Positions 1 through 8,042 of a DNA stretch of 64,000 bases are shown piece after piece. The position numbers were made by a program, and so were the translations under genes. Source of the stretch: Devosia sp. Leaf420 (GTDB lineage Bacteria > Pseudomonadota > Alphaproteobacteria > Rhizobiales > Devosiaceae); contig NZ_LMQU01000013.1 in the NCBI RefSeq assembly GCF_001425445.1, positions 310,001 to 374,000 on the forward strand, read 5' to 3'. The notes beneath the pieces are model-generated. The model was not told where the DNA came from, made no database searches, and was given only the letters and a program-made list of their open reading frames with translations. Position 1 is the first letter of the stretch, and every line of letters starts with the position of its first letter.

Positions 1-308
1 GTCACATCGACGACGCCAGACGCCAGATGCACTGATAGATCGACCTGGCTGACAAAGCCGGTCTGCATCTGCTCGCCAAAGCGAAACCAGTTCTGGGGAA
101 TCGTTAGTTCACGGCCACCCACGGTCTGTACGATGGCATTGCCATCGCCCAGCGAAGCGGCCGTCCGTGCGCCGGGTCGGCTTGTCTGATCGACGAGATA
201 GGCCGCACCGACAGCCAGCAGCAACACGCCGAGCGCGATCCCGGCCAGGTTTTGCATCAAGCCCGAAATCTGGCCTTGAGCCGTGTTCGAATGGGATGTC
301 GCGGACAT
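1..308 (-). CDS. Membrane-anchored hypothetical protein (N-terminal part, cut by window edge)
   Basis: The first 102 codons can be read on the minus strand from an ATG at 306-308; the gene runs off the left edge. The translated part starts with about 18 polar residues, then a single hydrophobic segment at about residues 20-41 (GIALGVLLLAVGAAYLV). A hydrophilic region with a beta-rich look follows (IVQTVGGRELTIPQNWF). This suggests one transmembrane anchor with the rest outside the cytoplasm. I do not recognise the family. Another frame gives a longer open stretch over 109-351, but the frame chosen here has the better membrane-protein composition and stays open to the window edge. Confidence 0.6.
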   Translation of the reverse strand, partial: MSATSHSNTAQGQISGLMQNLAGIALGVLLLAVGAAYLVDQTSRPGARTAASLGDGNAIVQTVGGRELTIPQNWFRFGEQMQTGFVSQVDLSVHLASGVVDV

Positions 309-421
309 GACCGGTATTAACCAGTTTTCGGAAGCGGAGGTGACACTTCACTTCAGCCGCAATATGGTTACCAAAGCGTTAAGTTGGGTTCTGCCGAGGG
401 TCGGCGGCTGAGGAGGCTTTG

Positions 422-742
422 ATGACGCGCGAACTACTTCTTGCGGCCTTCATCATGGGCGTGGGGCTTTCCATTGCCGCAGCGGGTACGCATTTATACC
501 AGGGCGTCGCCCGACAGCAGGCCATGCTGCGGCTCGACGGCCGAAGCCTCTGGGGCGCGGTTGGTCACCTTGCGATGAGCATTGTCTGCGGTCCTTACAT
601 CATGTTGCATATGGGCTGGCAGCATGAAGACGACAGCACTTTGTCCATGACCTCGGCCCTCATTGGCGCGCTCGTCGCCTTTACATGGGCTTTCGTCACC
701 GGTCTTTTCTTCATGAGCTTTTACGTCGCGTTCTTTCGCTGA
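422..742 (+). CDS. Small integral membrane protein, unknown function
   Basis: A 106-residue protein starting at the ATG at 422. The preceding in-frame TTG at 419 is less likely, because the purine-rich AGGAGG at 411-416 is well spaced for 422. Three hydrophobic stretches are visible: about residues 4-22, 45-65 and 77-103, the last ending at the C-terminus (FFMSFYVAFF). I read it as a three-helix inner-membrane protein. It stands alone, in the opposite orientation to both neighbours, and ends just before a bidirectional terminator. Similar short membrane proteins are common in Hyphomicrobiales, but I cannot assign a function. Confidence 0.75.
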   Translation: MTRELLLAAFIMGVGLSIAAAGTHLYQGVARQQAMLRLDGRSLWGAVGHLAMSIVCGPYIMLHMGWQHEDDSTLSMTSALIGALVAFTWAFVTGLFFMSFYVAFFR

Positions 743-763
743 CGTCTAGCCAATCTCAAACAC

Positions 764-801
764 AACAAAGCCGGCCTCGCTAAGCGAGAGCCGGCTTTGT
801 T
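764..801. terminator. Bidirectional Rho-independent terminator
   Basis: A 12-bp perfect stem (764-775 with 790-801) is extended by an inner CTCGC/GCGAG pair around a TAA loop. It lies between the convergent small membrane protein gene and the transglutaminase-like peptidase gene. AACAAAG/CTTTGTT at the stem base gives A/T-rich flanks on both strands, so it can serve both genes. Confidence 0.8.
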
Positions 802-862
802 CTTCAGGCCCCTATCAGGGATCAGATGGGCGGGGCCCGGAAACTCTAGCTCAAGCGCCGTA

Positions 863-1486
863 CTAGTTCGCGGCGACGATGGTCGTGCGATCGTCCAGCA
901 TATCGACCCACTGGCCGGCATTGGCCTGGGTCTGGCGCTTGAGGTATTGGTACGGCGTCTCATTCCAGAGCCGGATCGCTCCGTCCTGATTGTCGAGCAC
1001 GAGGTCGCCGCGATCGGTGCGGACCATCAGCACGGCATGGCCGCTGCCATCGGTCTGGCGCACGACGGAAATCAGCAGCGTGCTCACCGGCCATCCGGCC
1101 TCGATCAGCGCGCGGCGCTTGGCGAGAACAAAATCCTCGCAGTCGCCATAGCCGCTGGTCGGATAGGTCCAGAATTCTTCGACCTGGTAAAGTTCCTGAT
1201 CGGTCACCGGGATGATGGTCTGGTTGAAGTGCGCGTTGATCGATACGAGCTGCTGCCAATTGGTCTCATTCAGAGTCACGGCAGACTCGACGACGCTATT
1301 GGGCATGCACTCGCCGGGGCGCTGGCGGCAAAAATCGAGATGGCCGACAGGAATAGACGTATTGGTGGATGCAACCTGGATATAGGCGGCATTGGTGAAG
1401 TCGAGCGCTGCGCTTGGCTGGGCCCAGCCCGCTAGCGCTGCTACCGCTATCCCCGCGGCGCCTAGGCGCCTGAAATTGATTGTCAT
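863..1486 (-). CDS. Transglutaminase-like cysteine peptidase (BTLCP family), periplasmic
   Basis: A 207-residue protein with a signal peptide (residues 1 to about 27: arginine pair, hydrophobic core, then AQPSAA before LDF). The Cys-His-Asp triad of bacterial transglutaminase-like cysteine proteinases is visible. Cys116 sits in GYGDCEDF, His150 in GSGHAVL and Asp165 in LVLDNQ. The tryptophan/tyrosine run before the Cys (FWTYPTSGYGDC) is also typical. The family includes LapG-type periplasmic proteases but is broad, and no LapD-like receptor is seen nearby. A good ribosome-binding site (AGGAG, 8 bases upstream) fixes the start. A role in cell-surface protein processing is inferred from family and export signal only. 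Confidence 0.9.
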   Translation of the reverse strand: MTINFRRLGAAGIAVAALAGWAQPSAALDFTNAAYIQVASTNTSIPVGHLDFCRQRPGECMPNSVVESAVTLNETNWQQLVSINAHFNQTIIPVTDQELYQVEEFWTYPTSGYGDCEDFVLAKRRALIEAGWPVSTLLISVVRQTDGSGHAVLMVRTDRGDLVLDNQDGAIRLWNETPYQYLKRQTQANAGQWVDMLDDRTTIVAAN

Positions 1487-1645
1487 TATGCGATCTCCTG
1501 ATGGAGACCACGCTAAGGACCGCCGATTGCCCCGCTCCGAAAACTAGAGCGCAGTTTTTATGCGTGTTTGAGTTGAATTTGAGCCGTGTTTTAGCCGAGC
1601 GCGTAACGTCTGGTTTACGCTGTCTTCGCGGCCTCAAACGCCAAT

Positions 1646-1675
1646 AAAAAAGGACGCGACCAGCGCGTCCTTTTT
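1646..1675 (-). terminator. Rho-independent terminator of the PilZ gene
   Basis: The GGACGCG/CGCGTCC stem has A-run and T-run flanks that extend the pairing (1646-1658 with 1664-1675), and the loop is ACCAG. It lies 22 bases beyond the stop codon of the minus-strand PilZ gene. On the minus strand the stem is followed by a T-rich tract. Confidence 0.85.
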
Positions 1676-1697
1676 CAGTTCTGAACTGTGTGAACCC

Positions 1698-2321
1698 TCA
1701 GCTCATCATGCGCAGGTTCTGCTGCACAACGTTGAGCATTTCCTGCGCCGCCGCAAATTCCACTGCGACGCCATTCTGGAAGTGACGGACGACCCGCGCG
1801 CGCATGCGGCCAATTGTGATCGGCGTGCCCATTGCCGGTCGCACGTCGAGCTCGACGGCAGCACCCGAGAGCGAAATGTCGATGATCTTGCAATTGTAGC
1901 GCCGACCGTCATCGAGCACGACAGTCGAGTGACGCAGATCAGGCACGACGCGTTCGTGCCGGCGATCCTCTGGCAGATTGAGGATATCCTTGTTGGCGAG
2001 CCAGGTGAGCTGCGCCGCCATCTTGTCGCGCTTGCGCTGCGTTGCGGAGATATCCATCGTGAATCCGCCGTCCGCGTGGGATTGTAGCGTGCCCTCGATG
2101 CGGCCGAGATGATCGAGATAGGCGATGATGCGCTCGCCCTCTGCGCCGGAGACCGGTGCGATGAGGAAAGCATCGCCCGGCGACATCTCTAAAACTTGGC
2201 AGGGAAATTCGCGTCGATCCGCAAGCATATAGCGGCCAAGGATCGAGACCTTGACGCGTTGAAAGCGGTTCTCTTGCCCGAAAGCAAGATTGCGGGGGGA
2301 ATCCAGATCGTCACTAAGCAT
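1698..2321 (-). CDS. Tandem PilZ-domain protein (putative c-di-GMP receptor)
   Basis: A 207-residue cytoplasmic protein. The C-terminal half is a PilZ domain with both signature elements: the RxxxR motif (R120-R124, RRHER) and the D/NxSxxG motif (DISLSG, residues 148-153). These bind cyclic di-GMP in the family. The N-terminal half looks like a second, degenerate PilZ barrel (RFQRVKV at 19-25, EMSPGDA at 45-51), where RxxxR is reduced to RxxR. A two-barrel YcgR-like layout with one competent barrel is therefore likely. It is monocistronic with its own terminator. PleD, a diguanylate cyclase, is encoded at 48.8 kb, so the organism makes the ligand. The output target is unknown. Confidence 0.85.
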   Translation of the reverse strand: MLSDDLDSPRNLAFGQENRFQRVKVSILGRYMLADRREFPCQVLEMSPGDAFLIAPVSGAEGERIIAYLDHLGRIEGTLQSHADGGFTMDISATQRKRDKMAAQLTWLANKDILNLPEDRRHERVVPDLRHSTVVLDDGRRYNCKIIDISLSGAAVELDVRPAMGTPITIGRMRARVVRHFQNGVAVEFAAAQEMLNVVQQNLRMMS

Positions 2322-2391
2322 GCGCTACCGGTTCCTGCCTACAGCACCTAATGCAAGCAGGATACCGATTCTGGGTTAACGCATGGTTGGG

Positions 2392-3066
2392 TTAGTGGCG
2401 CCCACCATCGATGACGGCGAGGTGTGCGTAACGACGTGCGCTGCGGCCATAAAGGGTCGTCTGCATGGCGCCGATCGGCGCTGCTGGTGCAAAACCGATA
2501 TCGTTGACGACATTGGCAGCGACTTCCCGCATCGATTCCTCACGCGGCATTTCGTCCGGCCAGATTAGGCGAAGCCCGGTGATACGCTGCTCGGCGATCG
2601 GCTGTACGCCCAACCAATAGGGTTCGTCCTGAGCGGTCATCGCCCCGAGAATCCGCGTATGGCTCGAGCCATTATGACGGAGCGGCATCAGGATCAGTTC
2701 GAACGAGGTCTTGGTGTGAAGGGCAGTGGTGCCCTGGAAGGTCACGAGCGCCACGGCGTGGTCTTCGGTCACGGCGCGGATCAGCGTATCCATCGCATCC
2801 TGGTCGCGATCATGCCAGAGAGCCGAGAACGACCGGCCCTTCAATTCGCGGCAATAGCTGGTGCAGAGGTGCGAGCCGGCAAGGCGGAAGGAAAACTTGT
2901 CGTCCTCGTTGAGTTCGAGAATGAACGTATTAGCCAGTGCCTCACGGATGCGGGTCGGATCGATATCCTTACGGTCGGGCGCGCTGCGCGCACCACGAAT
3001 CGTGTTCCAATAGGTATAGAGCGTATTGGTGCTCGGCATCTGCATGGTTCGGACCCGCTTTGTCAT
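2392..3066 (-). CDS. PAS-domain protein (PAS_5 type), unknown role
   Basis: A protein of about 224 residues from the ATG at 3066, preceded by AGAGG about 8 bases upstream. An upstream in-frame ATG at 3147 would add 27 residues that do not look like a domain and has no ribosome-binding site. The start of the domain (LYTYWNTIRGARSAPDRKDIDP) matches the alphaproteobacterial PAS_5 family as I know it. These are usually single-domain proteins that lack kinase or GGDEF outputs. No output domain is visible here either. The protein is probably a soluble sensor or adaptor. It is transcribed towards the PilZ gene, but 70 bases separate them and no coupling is evident. Confidence 0.75.
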   Translation of the reverse strand: MTKRVRTMQMPSTNTLYTYWNTIRGARSAPDRKDIDPTRIREALANTFILELNEDDKFSFRLAGSHLCTSYCRELKGRSFSALWHDRDQDAMDTLIRAVTEDHAVALVTFQGTTALHTKTSFELILMPLRHNGSSHTRILGAMTAQDEPYWLGVQPIAEQRITGLRLIWPDEMPREESMREVAANVVNDIGFAPAAPIGAMQTTLYGRSARRYAHLAVIDGGRH

Positions 3067-3226
3067 GAGAGGCAACCTCTCGCCGTGAGAGTCGTCTGCC
3101 GCGTCGTGACAATGGCAAATCGGTCGGGCGATTGCCTGCTTAAACATTAATTAAGGTTAACGCGGGTGTCTCAATGTGGAAAAGACCAGCGTAAGCCAAG
3201 GAGCCGTGGGCTCTGGGAGACTGTGG

Positions 3227-3961
3227 ATGAGCGAATTAGACCAAACGCCCGGTTCTTCTGGACGTCCCGCGCGCGAGCCGATCTTCCTGTTACCGGCATC
3301 CGTTACGGTACTTGTCGGAATTCTGACAGCGATTCATGTCGCTGCAACCATGGTCCTTAACGAAGAAGGGCAGACCCAGCTCTATTTTTGGTTCGCGTTT
3401 CAGCCGCTGCGGATCGTCCTCGCCGCCCAGGATCTAAGCGTCGCAATACCACTGATTTGGACCCCATTTTCTCACGCTTTTCTCCACGGCGGTTGGGACC
3501 ATCTGCTCGTCAACGTTGCCTGGCTCGTCATATTTGCAAGCCCAGTGGTGCGACGTTATGGGGCAGGGCCCATGCTCGCCATTTTCTTGCTCTCCGCCGC
3601 CGGCGGCGCCGCCGCGTTCGCTGCGACATCGCTTTATTCCGGCGCCTATCTCATCGGCGCTTCCGGTGGTGTGGCGGGGCTGACCGGTGCTGCCGTGCGC
3701 TTCATTTTCCAGCCTATTCTCTACGCGCAGCATCCAGAGACTGGCCAGCGCATCGTCCTCGGCAGGCGTCTTGCGAGCATGCGCGAGACTTTCGTCAATC
3801 CGCGGTCGCGCTTTTTCACCCTCATCTGGCTTCTCCTCAACGCTGCGGTCCCCTTGGCGCCACTTTTGATGGGCACAAGCCTTGGTGTCGCCTGGCAGGC
3901 ACATCTCGGGGGCTTCTTGACCGGCTTCCTGATGGTTCGCCTTTTCGAACGGCGCACGTGA
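3227..3961 (+). CDS. Rhomboid-family intramembrane serine protease
   Basis: A 244-residue polytopic protein. The catalytic dyad of rhomboid proteases is present: Ser146 in GASGG and His226 in AHLGGF. The conserved HxxxN oxyanion-region motif is at His92-Asn96, in a segment with FSHAFLHGGWDH. Several hydrophobic helices are visible (residues 20-45, 93-109, 114-135, 141-165, 196-220, 220-240). The start at 3227 is chosen because GGGAGA lies 7 bases upstream; an ATG at 3176 would add 17 unrelated residues. The substrate is unknown. It is transcribed in the same direction as the following exported protein gene, 110 bases away, but I see no evidence for a shared transcript. Confidence 0.92.
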   Translation: MSELDQTPGSSGRPAREPIFLLPASVTVLVGILTAIHVAATMVLNEEGQTQLYFWFAFQPLRIVLAAQDLSVAIPLIWTPFSHAFLHGGWDHLLVNVAWLVIFASPVVRRYGAGPMLAIFLLSAAGGAAAFAATSLYSGAYLIGASGGVAGLTGAAVRFIFQPILYAQHPETGQRIVLGRRLASMRETFVNPRSRFFTLIWLLLNAAVPLAPLLMGTSLGVAWQAHLGGFLTGFLMVRLFERRT

Positions 3962-4071
3962 GGCTCCGCTTGCCGCGGCCGCAGCATTTGCCTGCACGCG
4001 GATAGGCGGATATTCCTTTGGCTAGAGATCGGCGGCACGGTGCAAGGTCCGCCCACAACCGGGAGAACCAC

Positions 4072-5871
4072 ATGACTTTGAAATTCATGTCGAGACGCAC
4101 TCTGGCAGCGGTCACCGTTGCATGTCTCGTCAGCGTTGCTCTACCTGCAGCCCCCGCCTGGGCGCAGAAGACCAAGGACAAGCACACGAGTGCCCCGGCA
4201 ACCCAGGAATCCTCGATCGATGATGTTTCCGTGTCGATCCCGACGGTCGATGCGGTCAATTCGTCGATCGATGGCGACACCATCAAAACCATTCTCTCCG
4301 GCGACATAGAAACGAATGCGGAAGCCTTGAGCACCCTCAACGCGGACAGCATCACCGTTCCGGAAATTTCCATCAACATCACCTCGACGGTCGAAGGGAA
4401 ATCTCAGGAAGCCGTCCTGACCTTTACCGATCTCGTCCTCGAAGACGTGGTTGATGGGGTGGCCGCCAGTGCCAGCCTCGGCGGTACGGGAATGACCATG
4501 CCCGAAGGTGGCGCCGATTGGGGCGCAACATCGGTCAGCAATTTCAACATCCGCGGAATTCTCGGCATCTATGGCCTCGTCGACGCCGGCCAGTCCGATG
4601 AAATGCAGACGCTCTATTCCGATTTCAAGATGGAAGGCGGCACGTTCGAAGCGCCCGAAATGACCTGTGAAATCGGTCCTTTCGAAGGTGGCGGCGTCCG
4701 CGGACGTCCGCTCAAGACGTCGGTTATCGAGTTCGTCCATCTAGCGCAGCGGATGGAAGCGGATCCCGATATGGCCGATCCGGCGCTGTTCGGCGAGTTC
4801 GTCAAGATGTATGCCGATTTCCTTACGGCATTCGAAAGCGATCCCTTCACCTTCGAAGGTTTTGCCTGTGACGGGCAGGATGACCAGGGTCAGCCGATGA
4901 CCTTCAACGTTGGCAATGTCACGATGGGCGGCATGACCCCCGGCATCTATCCGCAAATTTCGATGGATGGTTTTGACGTGTCGGTCGAGGGCAATGGCGC
5001 AGTCTCCATCGATAACGTCACCGTCAAACAGTTCGATATGACCTCGACCATCGAGGCGCTCGCCAATGTTCCTGCCGAAGTGGACGAGGCTTGGTTCGAT
5101 GCCAATGCCCGCACTTTGGTCCCGTCGTTCGAAGGGTTCTCCTTCGCCGGACTGTCGGTCGATATCCCCGACCCCGAAGCTGATGGTGAGCGCGTCGTCT
5201 TTGACATCGACAATTTCGACCTGACGCTGGGCAATTATGTCAACGGCATCCCAGGCATGATCGATACCTCCGCCACGGGTATCAAGGCGGCGCTGCCGGA
5301 AGAAAGCGGCGATCCGCAACTGCAGCAGTTGATCTCGCTCGGCATCAAGGACATCGACGCCGGCTTCCGCTTTGCCGCGACCTGGGACGAAGCAACCGAC
5401 ACGATCGACGTTAGCGAGATTTCCGTCACCGGCAAAGATCTGGCGAACATTGTGCTGACCGGTACTTTCGCCAATGCGACTGAAGCCTTGTTCTCGCTCG
5501 ATGAGAATGAAGCCATCGCTGCCGGCATGGGGATCGCGGTCAAGGCACTCAACCTCGACGTCACCGATTCTGGCCTCTCGGACATCATCCTCGCGGTCGT
5601 CGGAGCGGAGCAGGGCACTGACCCCGCAACGTTGCGCCCGGTCTTCGCCGGTCTCGCTGAAGGCACTGTTGTCGGCATGATGGCTGGCGCTGCCGACGCG
5701 GCCAAGCTCGGTCAGGCGATCAACCAGTTCGTCAGCGGCAGGGCCAAGTCGCTCAACATCGCCATTGAAGCCAAGGAAGATCCCGGTCTCGGCATGGCTG
5801 ACTTCATGGCCGCCGAACAGGATCCCACGGTTCTAATCGACAAGGTGAATATCACCGCCGCAGCGAAATAA
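4072..5871 (+). CDS. Large exported protein, unknown function
   Basis: A 599-residue protein from the ATG at 4072, with GGGAGA 5 bases upstream. It opens with a clear Sec signal peptide (MTLKFMSRRTLAAVTVACL, then LPAAPAWAQ, cleavage after AWA or AQ). The mature chain is acidic and made of alternating beta-strand-like segments with recurring patterns such as SIDNVTVKQFDM, DIDNFDLTLGNY and NVTMGGM. It contains two cysteines (in MTCEIG and FACDG) that could form a disulfide. I do not recognise a named domain. The repeating amphipathic strands recall AsmA/DUF945-type periplasmic proteins, but this is only a resemblance. It stands alone. Confidence 0.8.
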   Translation: MTLKFMSRRTLAAVTVACLVSVALPAAPAWAQKTKDKHTSAPATQESSIDDVSVSIPTVDAVNSSIDGDTIKTILSGDIETNAEALSTLNADSITVPEISINITSTVEGKSQEAVLTFTDLVLEDVVDGVAASASLGGTGMTMPEGGADWGATSVSNFNIRGILGIYGLVDAGQSDEMQTLYSDFKMEGGTFEAPEMTCEIGPFEGGGVRGRPLKTSVIEFVHLAQRMEADPDMADPALFGEFVKMYADFLTAFESDPFTFEGFACDGQDDQGQPMTFNVGNVTMGGMTPGIYPQISMDGFDVSVEGNGAVSIDNVTVKQFDMTSTIEALANVPAEVDEAWFDANARTLVPSFEGFSFAGLSVDIPDPEADGERVVFDIDNFDLTLGNYVNGIPGMIDTSATGIKAALPEESGDPQLQQLISLGIKDIDAGFRFAATWDEATDTIDVSEISVTGKDLANIVLTGTFANATEALFSLDENEAIAAGMGIAVKALNLDVTDSGLSDIILAVVGAEQGTDPATLRPVFAGLAEGTVVGMMAGAADAAKLGQAINQFVSGRAKSLNIAIEAKEDPGLGMADFMAAEQDPTVLIDKVNITAAAK

Positions 5872-5877
5872 ATAAAA

Positions 5878-5900
5878 GGGGCGGCTCACAAGGCCGCCCC
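5878..5900 (-). terminator. Rho-independent terminator of phosphomannomutase gene
   Basis: The GGGGCGGC/GCCGCCCC 8-bp stem encloses a 7-base loop. On the minus strand it is followed by TTTTATTTATTT, so it ends minus-strand transcription from the phosphomannomutase gene. The plus side lacks a T run. Confidence 0.8.
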
Positions 5901-5963
5901 AAGTCTTTGGGAATTCGCTTCCGCTCAAAATGGATCCCTGCGCCGGGACGATAGCCGAGGTTC

Positions 5964-7340
5964 TTAGCGAACCGCCTTCTCCAGCGCTCCCATAGACCAA
6001 GCCAACAATTCCGCGGCCCGGTCCGCTGTCCCAGCTTCGACATAAGAGCGTAACTCCGGCGCATTGCCCGAGGCGCGGAAATGTACCGTCTCGCCGCTCT
6101 TGAGATGGAATTGCAGCCCGTCGATGGCATTCACACTGGCGATCTCATGGGGCGCAAAAACCTCTGCCGCGTACCCGCTATCTTTTTGCAGACGCTCAAG
6201 AAATGGCCCACTGCGATCGCCCGGCACGTTCTGCAACCGGTCTGCCACCGCCACCTGCAACGGCAACCGTGCCACTAGTTCTGCCACCGAAATCTTTTCC
6301 GCCGCGGCTAGGCCGAGCGCAGCAATGACCGGCAGAATCGCGTCGCGGGTCGGCAGGGCCGTGAGGTCAAAACCTTCACCAACAAAGGTCCCACCATTGG
6401 CCTCGAAGCCGACGACTTTCTCGGCCTTTTCCATCTCCGCGACGACAAAGGGCGAGCCGACGCGGGTTCGAACGACTTCCACAAAGTAGCCAGTGCGCTC
6501 GATAGCCGAATTCGACGTCACCGGCGTTACCACAGTCTTTGCCGACAAGAACCGTGCCGCCAGCAAGCCCAGCGCATCGCCGCGCACGAAATTGCCGCTG
6601 CCATCCATCACCAGCGGCCGGTCCGCATCGCCGTCAGCTGAAACTATCGCATCAAGCTCATGCTCACGCACCCAGCCGGTCAGGGGAGCGAACAGGGCAT
6701 CCGAAAATGCCTCGGTATCCACCGGTACGAACACATCGCTCCGCCCCAGCGACACAACTTTTGCGCCAAGTGCCGCCAGCACTTCGCCCATCAGTACTCG
6801 GGACACCGTCGAGTGCTCGAAAACCCCGATCTTGAACCCCTCTAGCGCACCGCCTGGCAACAGATCGACGCAGCGATCCCGATAGGCTTCCAGCGTTTCT
6901 TCATTTTCGTCGAGCACCGATTCATCGTAGTCCGGCACATCGATATCCGACAGTGACGCGACGATACCCGCTTCATCAGCCTTGCTGACTTCGCCGGCCG
7001 GTTTGTAAAATTTTAGACCATTGCGATCGGCGGGAATATGGCTGCCGGTGATCATCACCGCAGCGCTCCCGGTCGTCATCGCCTGCAATGCCAGCGCCGG
7101 CGTCGGCACCGCGCCACAATCCACCGGCTCGAACCCGGCATGGGCAATCGCCGCGAGGCAATCCTCGGCAATCGCCGGGCTGGAGGGTCGCAGGTCATAG
7201 CCGAACAGCACACGCCCGCCTGCCATCTGCCCCGACGTTTGCAAATGCCGCAAAAACGCCGTCACATAGCGGCGCGCCGGTTGGCCTTCGAGATCGACCA
7301 CGAGGCCACGCACGCCACTGGTCCCAAACTTCAAACTCAT
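5964..7340 (-). CDS. Phosphomannomutase / phosphohexomutase family enzyme
   Basis: A 458-residue alpha-D-phosphohexomutase. The four family signatures are present in order. The phosphoserine loop is TGSHIPADRNG with catalytic Ser100. The Mg2+-binding loop is DGDADRP near residue 237. The sugar-binding loop is GFEANGGTF, and the C-terminal phosphate-binding loop is RASGNAPELRSY. It should interconvert hexose-6-phosphate and hexose-1-phosphate for nucleotide-sugar and polysaccharide synthesis. TGSHIP rather than TASHNP resembles the ManB/phosphomannomutase branch, but substrate preference (mannose versus glucose) cannot be settled by reading. The gene is monocistronic; arfB lies upstream 24 bases away in the same direction and might be co-transcribed. 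Confidence 0.9.
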   Translation of the reverse strand: MSLKFGTSGVRGLVVDLEGQPARRYVTAFLRHLQTSGQMAGGRVLFGYDLRPSSPAIAEDCLAAIAHAGFEPVDCGAVPTPALALQAMTTGSAAVMITGSHIPADRNGLKFYKPAGEVSKADEAGIVASLSDIDVPDYDESVLDENEETLEAYRDRCVDLLPGGALEGFKIGVFEHSTVSRVLMGEVLAALGAKVVSLGRSDVFVPVDTEAFSDALFAPLTGWVREHELDAIVSADGDADRPLVMDGSGNFVRGDALGLLAARFLSAKTVVTPVTSNSAIERTGYFVEVVRTRVGSPFVVAEMEKAEKVVGFEANGGTFVGEGFDLTALPTRDAILPVIAALGLAAAEKISVAELVARLPLQVAVADRLQNVPGDRSGPFLERLQKDSGYAAEVFAPHEIASVNAIDGLQFHLKSGETVHFRASGNAPELRSYVEAGTADRAAELLAWSMGALEKAVR

Positions 7341-7364
7341 GACACTGTCCCCGATGTCAGAAAA

Positions 7365-7796
7365 CTAATCTTCGAATTGCGGCCGTCCGCGTCCGTTCTT
7401 TATGCTGGAGCGATTGGATTTGGCATCGAGTCGGCGCGTCTTGGAGGCGAGCGTCGGTCGCGTCGCGATCCGCGGTTTTGGTGGATAGGCGCCTTCGCGC
7501 AGCAGCGCCACGAGCCGCGCCTGCGCCTCGGCACGATTGAGCGGCTGGTCGCGATGGATATTGGCCAGAATGACGATCACGCCATCCTTGGTCATCCGGC
7601 TGCCCGCCAGTGCCGCCACGCGCCGCTTCATCGGCTCGGGAATATTGGGAGAATTTTCGAGATCAAAGCGCAGTTGCACAGCGCTTGCGACCTTATTGAC
7701 GTTCTGTCCGCCGGGCCCGGAGCCGCGCACGAAAGTCTCCTCGATCTCGCCGGGATCGATGGAAACGGAGCGGGTTATGGCAATCGGATCAGCCAT
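7365..7796 (-). CDS. arfB: Alternative ribosome-rescue factor ArfB (peptidyl-tRNA hydrolase)
   Basis: A 143-residue protein carrying the release-factor GGQ motif at residues 29-31 (GSGPGGQNVNKV), where Gln drives peptidyl-tRNA hydrolysis. It lacks the codon-recognition domains of RF1 and RF2. The basic C-terminal tail (SKTRRLDAKSNRSSIKNGRGR) is the element that ArfB/YaeJ places in the empty mRNA channel of stalled ribosomes. Length and layout match the family (about 140 residues). It lies between the phosphomannomutase gene and a 74-codon ORF, all on the minus strand with short gaps. Confidence 0.92.
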   Translation of the reverse strand: MADPIAITRSVSIDPGEIEETFVRGSGPGGQNVNKVASAVQLRFDLENSPNIPEPMKRRVAALAGSRMTKDGVIVILANIHRDQPLNRAEAQARLVALLREGAYPPKPRIATRPTLASKTRRLDAKSNRSSIKNGRGRPQFED

Positions 7797-7816
7797 CGAC
7801 CCGCTCCTTCTTGTCC

Positions 7817-8041
7817 TCAGCGCTTCCAGCGCCCAGTGAAATAGACCTCTTCATCATGGATGACGCGGCCTTTTTCGGTCGTCCGGAATTTTCCCGGCTC
7901 AACCTCTTCCACCCACTTCTTCTTCAGCATACCGGCAAAGGTTTTTTCGCCGATATCCTTGAAGTCATCCGGGCCGAGGACCTTGTCCTCGCCCAGATGA
8001 AACAGTGCCTTCATTTCTCTATTGGACGGACGCTGCGGCAT
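7817..8041 (-). CDS. Conserved-looking small protein, unknown function
   Basis: A 74-residue charged protein (MPQRPSNREMKALFHLGEDKV at the start, EVYFTGRWKR at the end) without hydrophobic helices. Its pattern (GEKTFAGMLKKKWVEEVEPGKFRTTEKGRVI) looks like a helix-turn-helix followed by a beta wing. A small winged-helix fold is possible but unproven. The gene fits tightly between thrS (its start is 1 base from the thrS stop) and arfB, and is co-oriented. That makes it likely to be a real translated gene in the thrS transcript. Confidence 0.7.
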   Translation of the reverse strand: MPQRPSNREMKALFHLGEDKVLGPDDFKDIGEKTFAGMLKKKWVEEVEPGKFRTTEKGRVIHDEEVYFTGRWKR

Positions 8042-8042
8042 C

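Noticed and set aside
797-1435. 212-codon plus-strand open frame opposite the transglutaminase-like gene
   Set aside because: Antisense shadow; the minus-strand product has a signal peptide and a complete catalytic triad.
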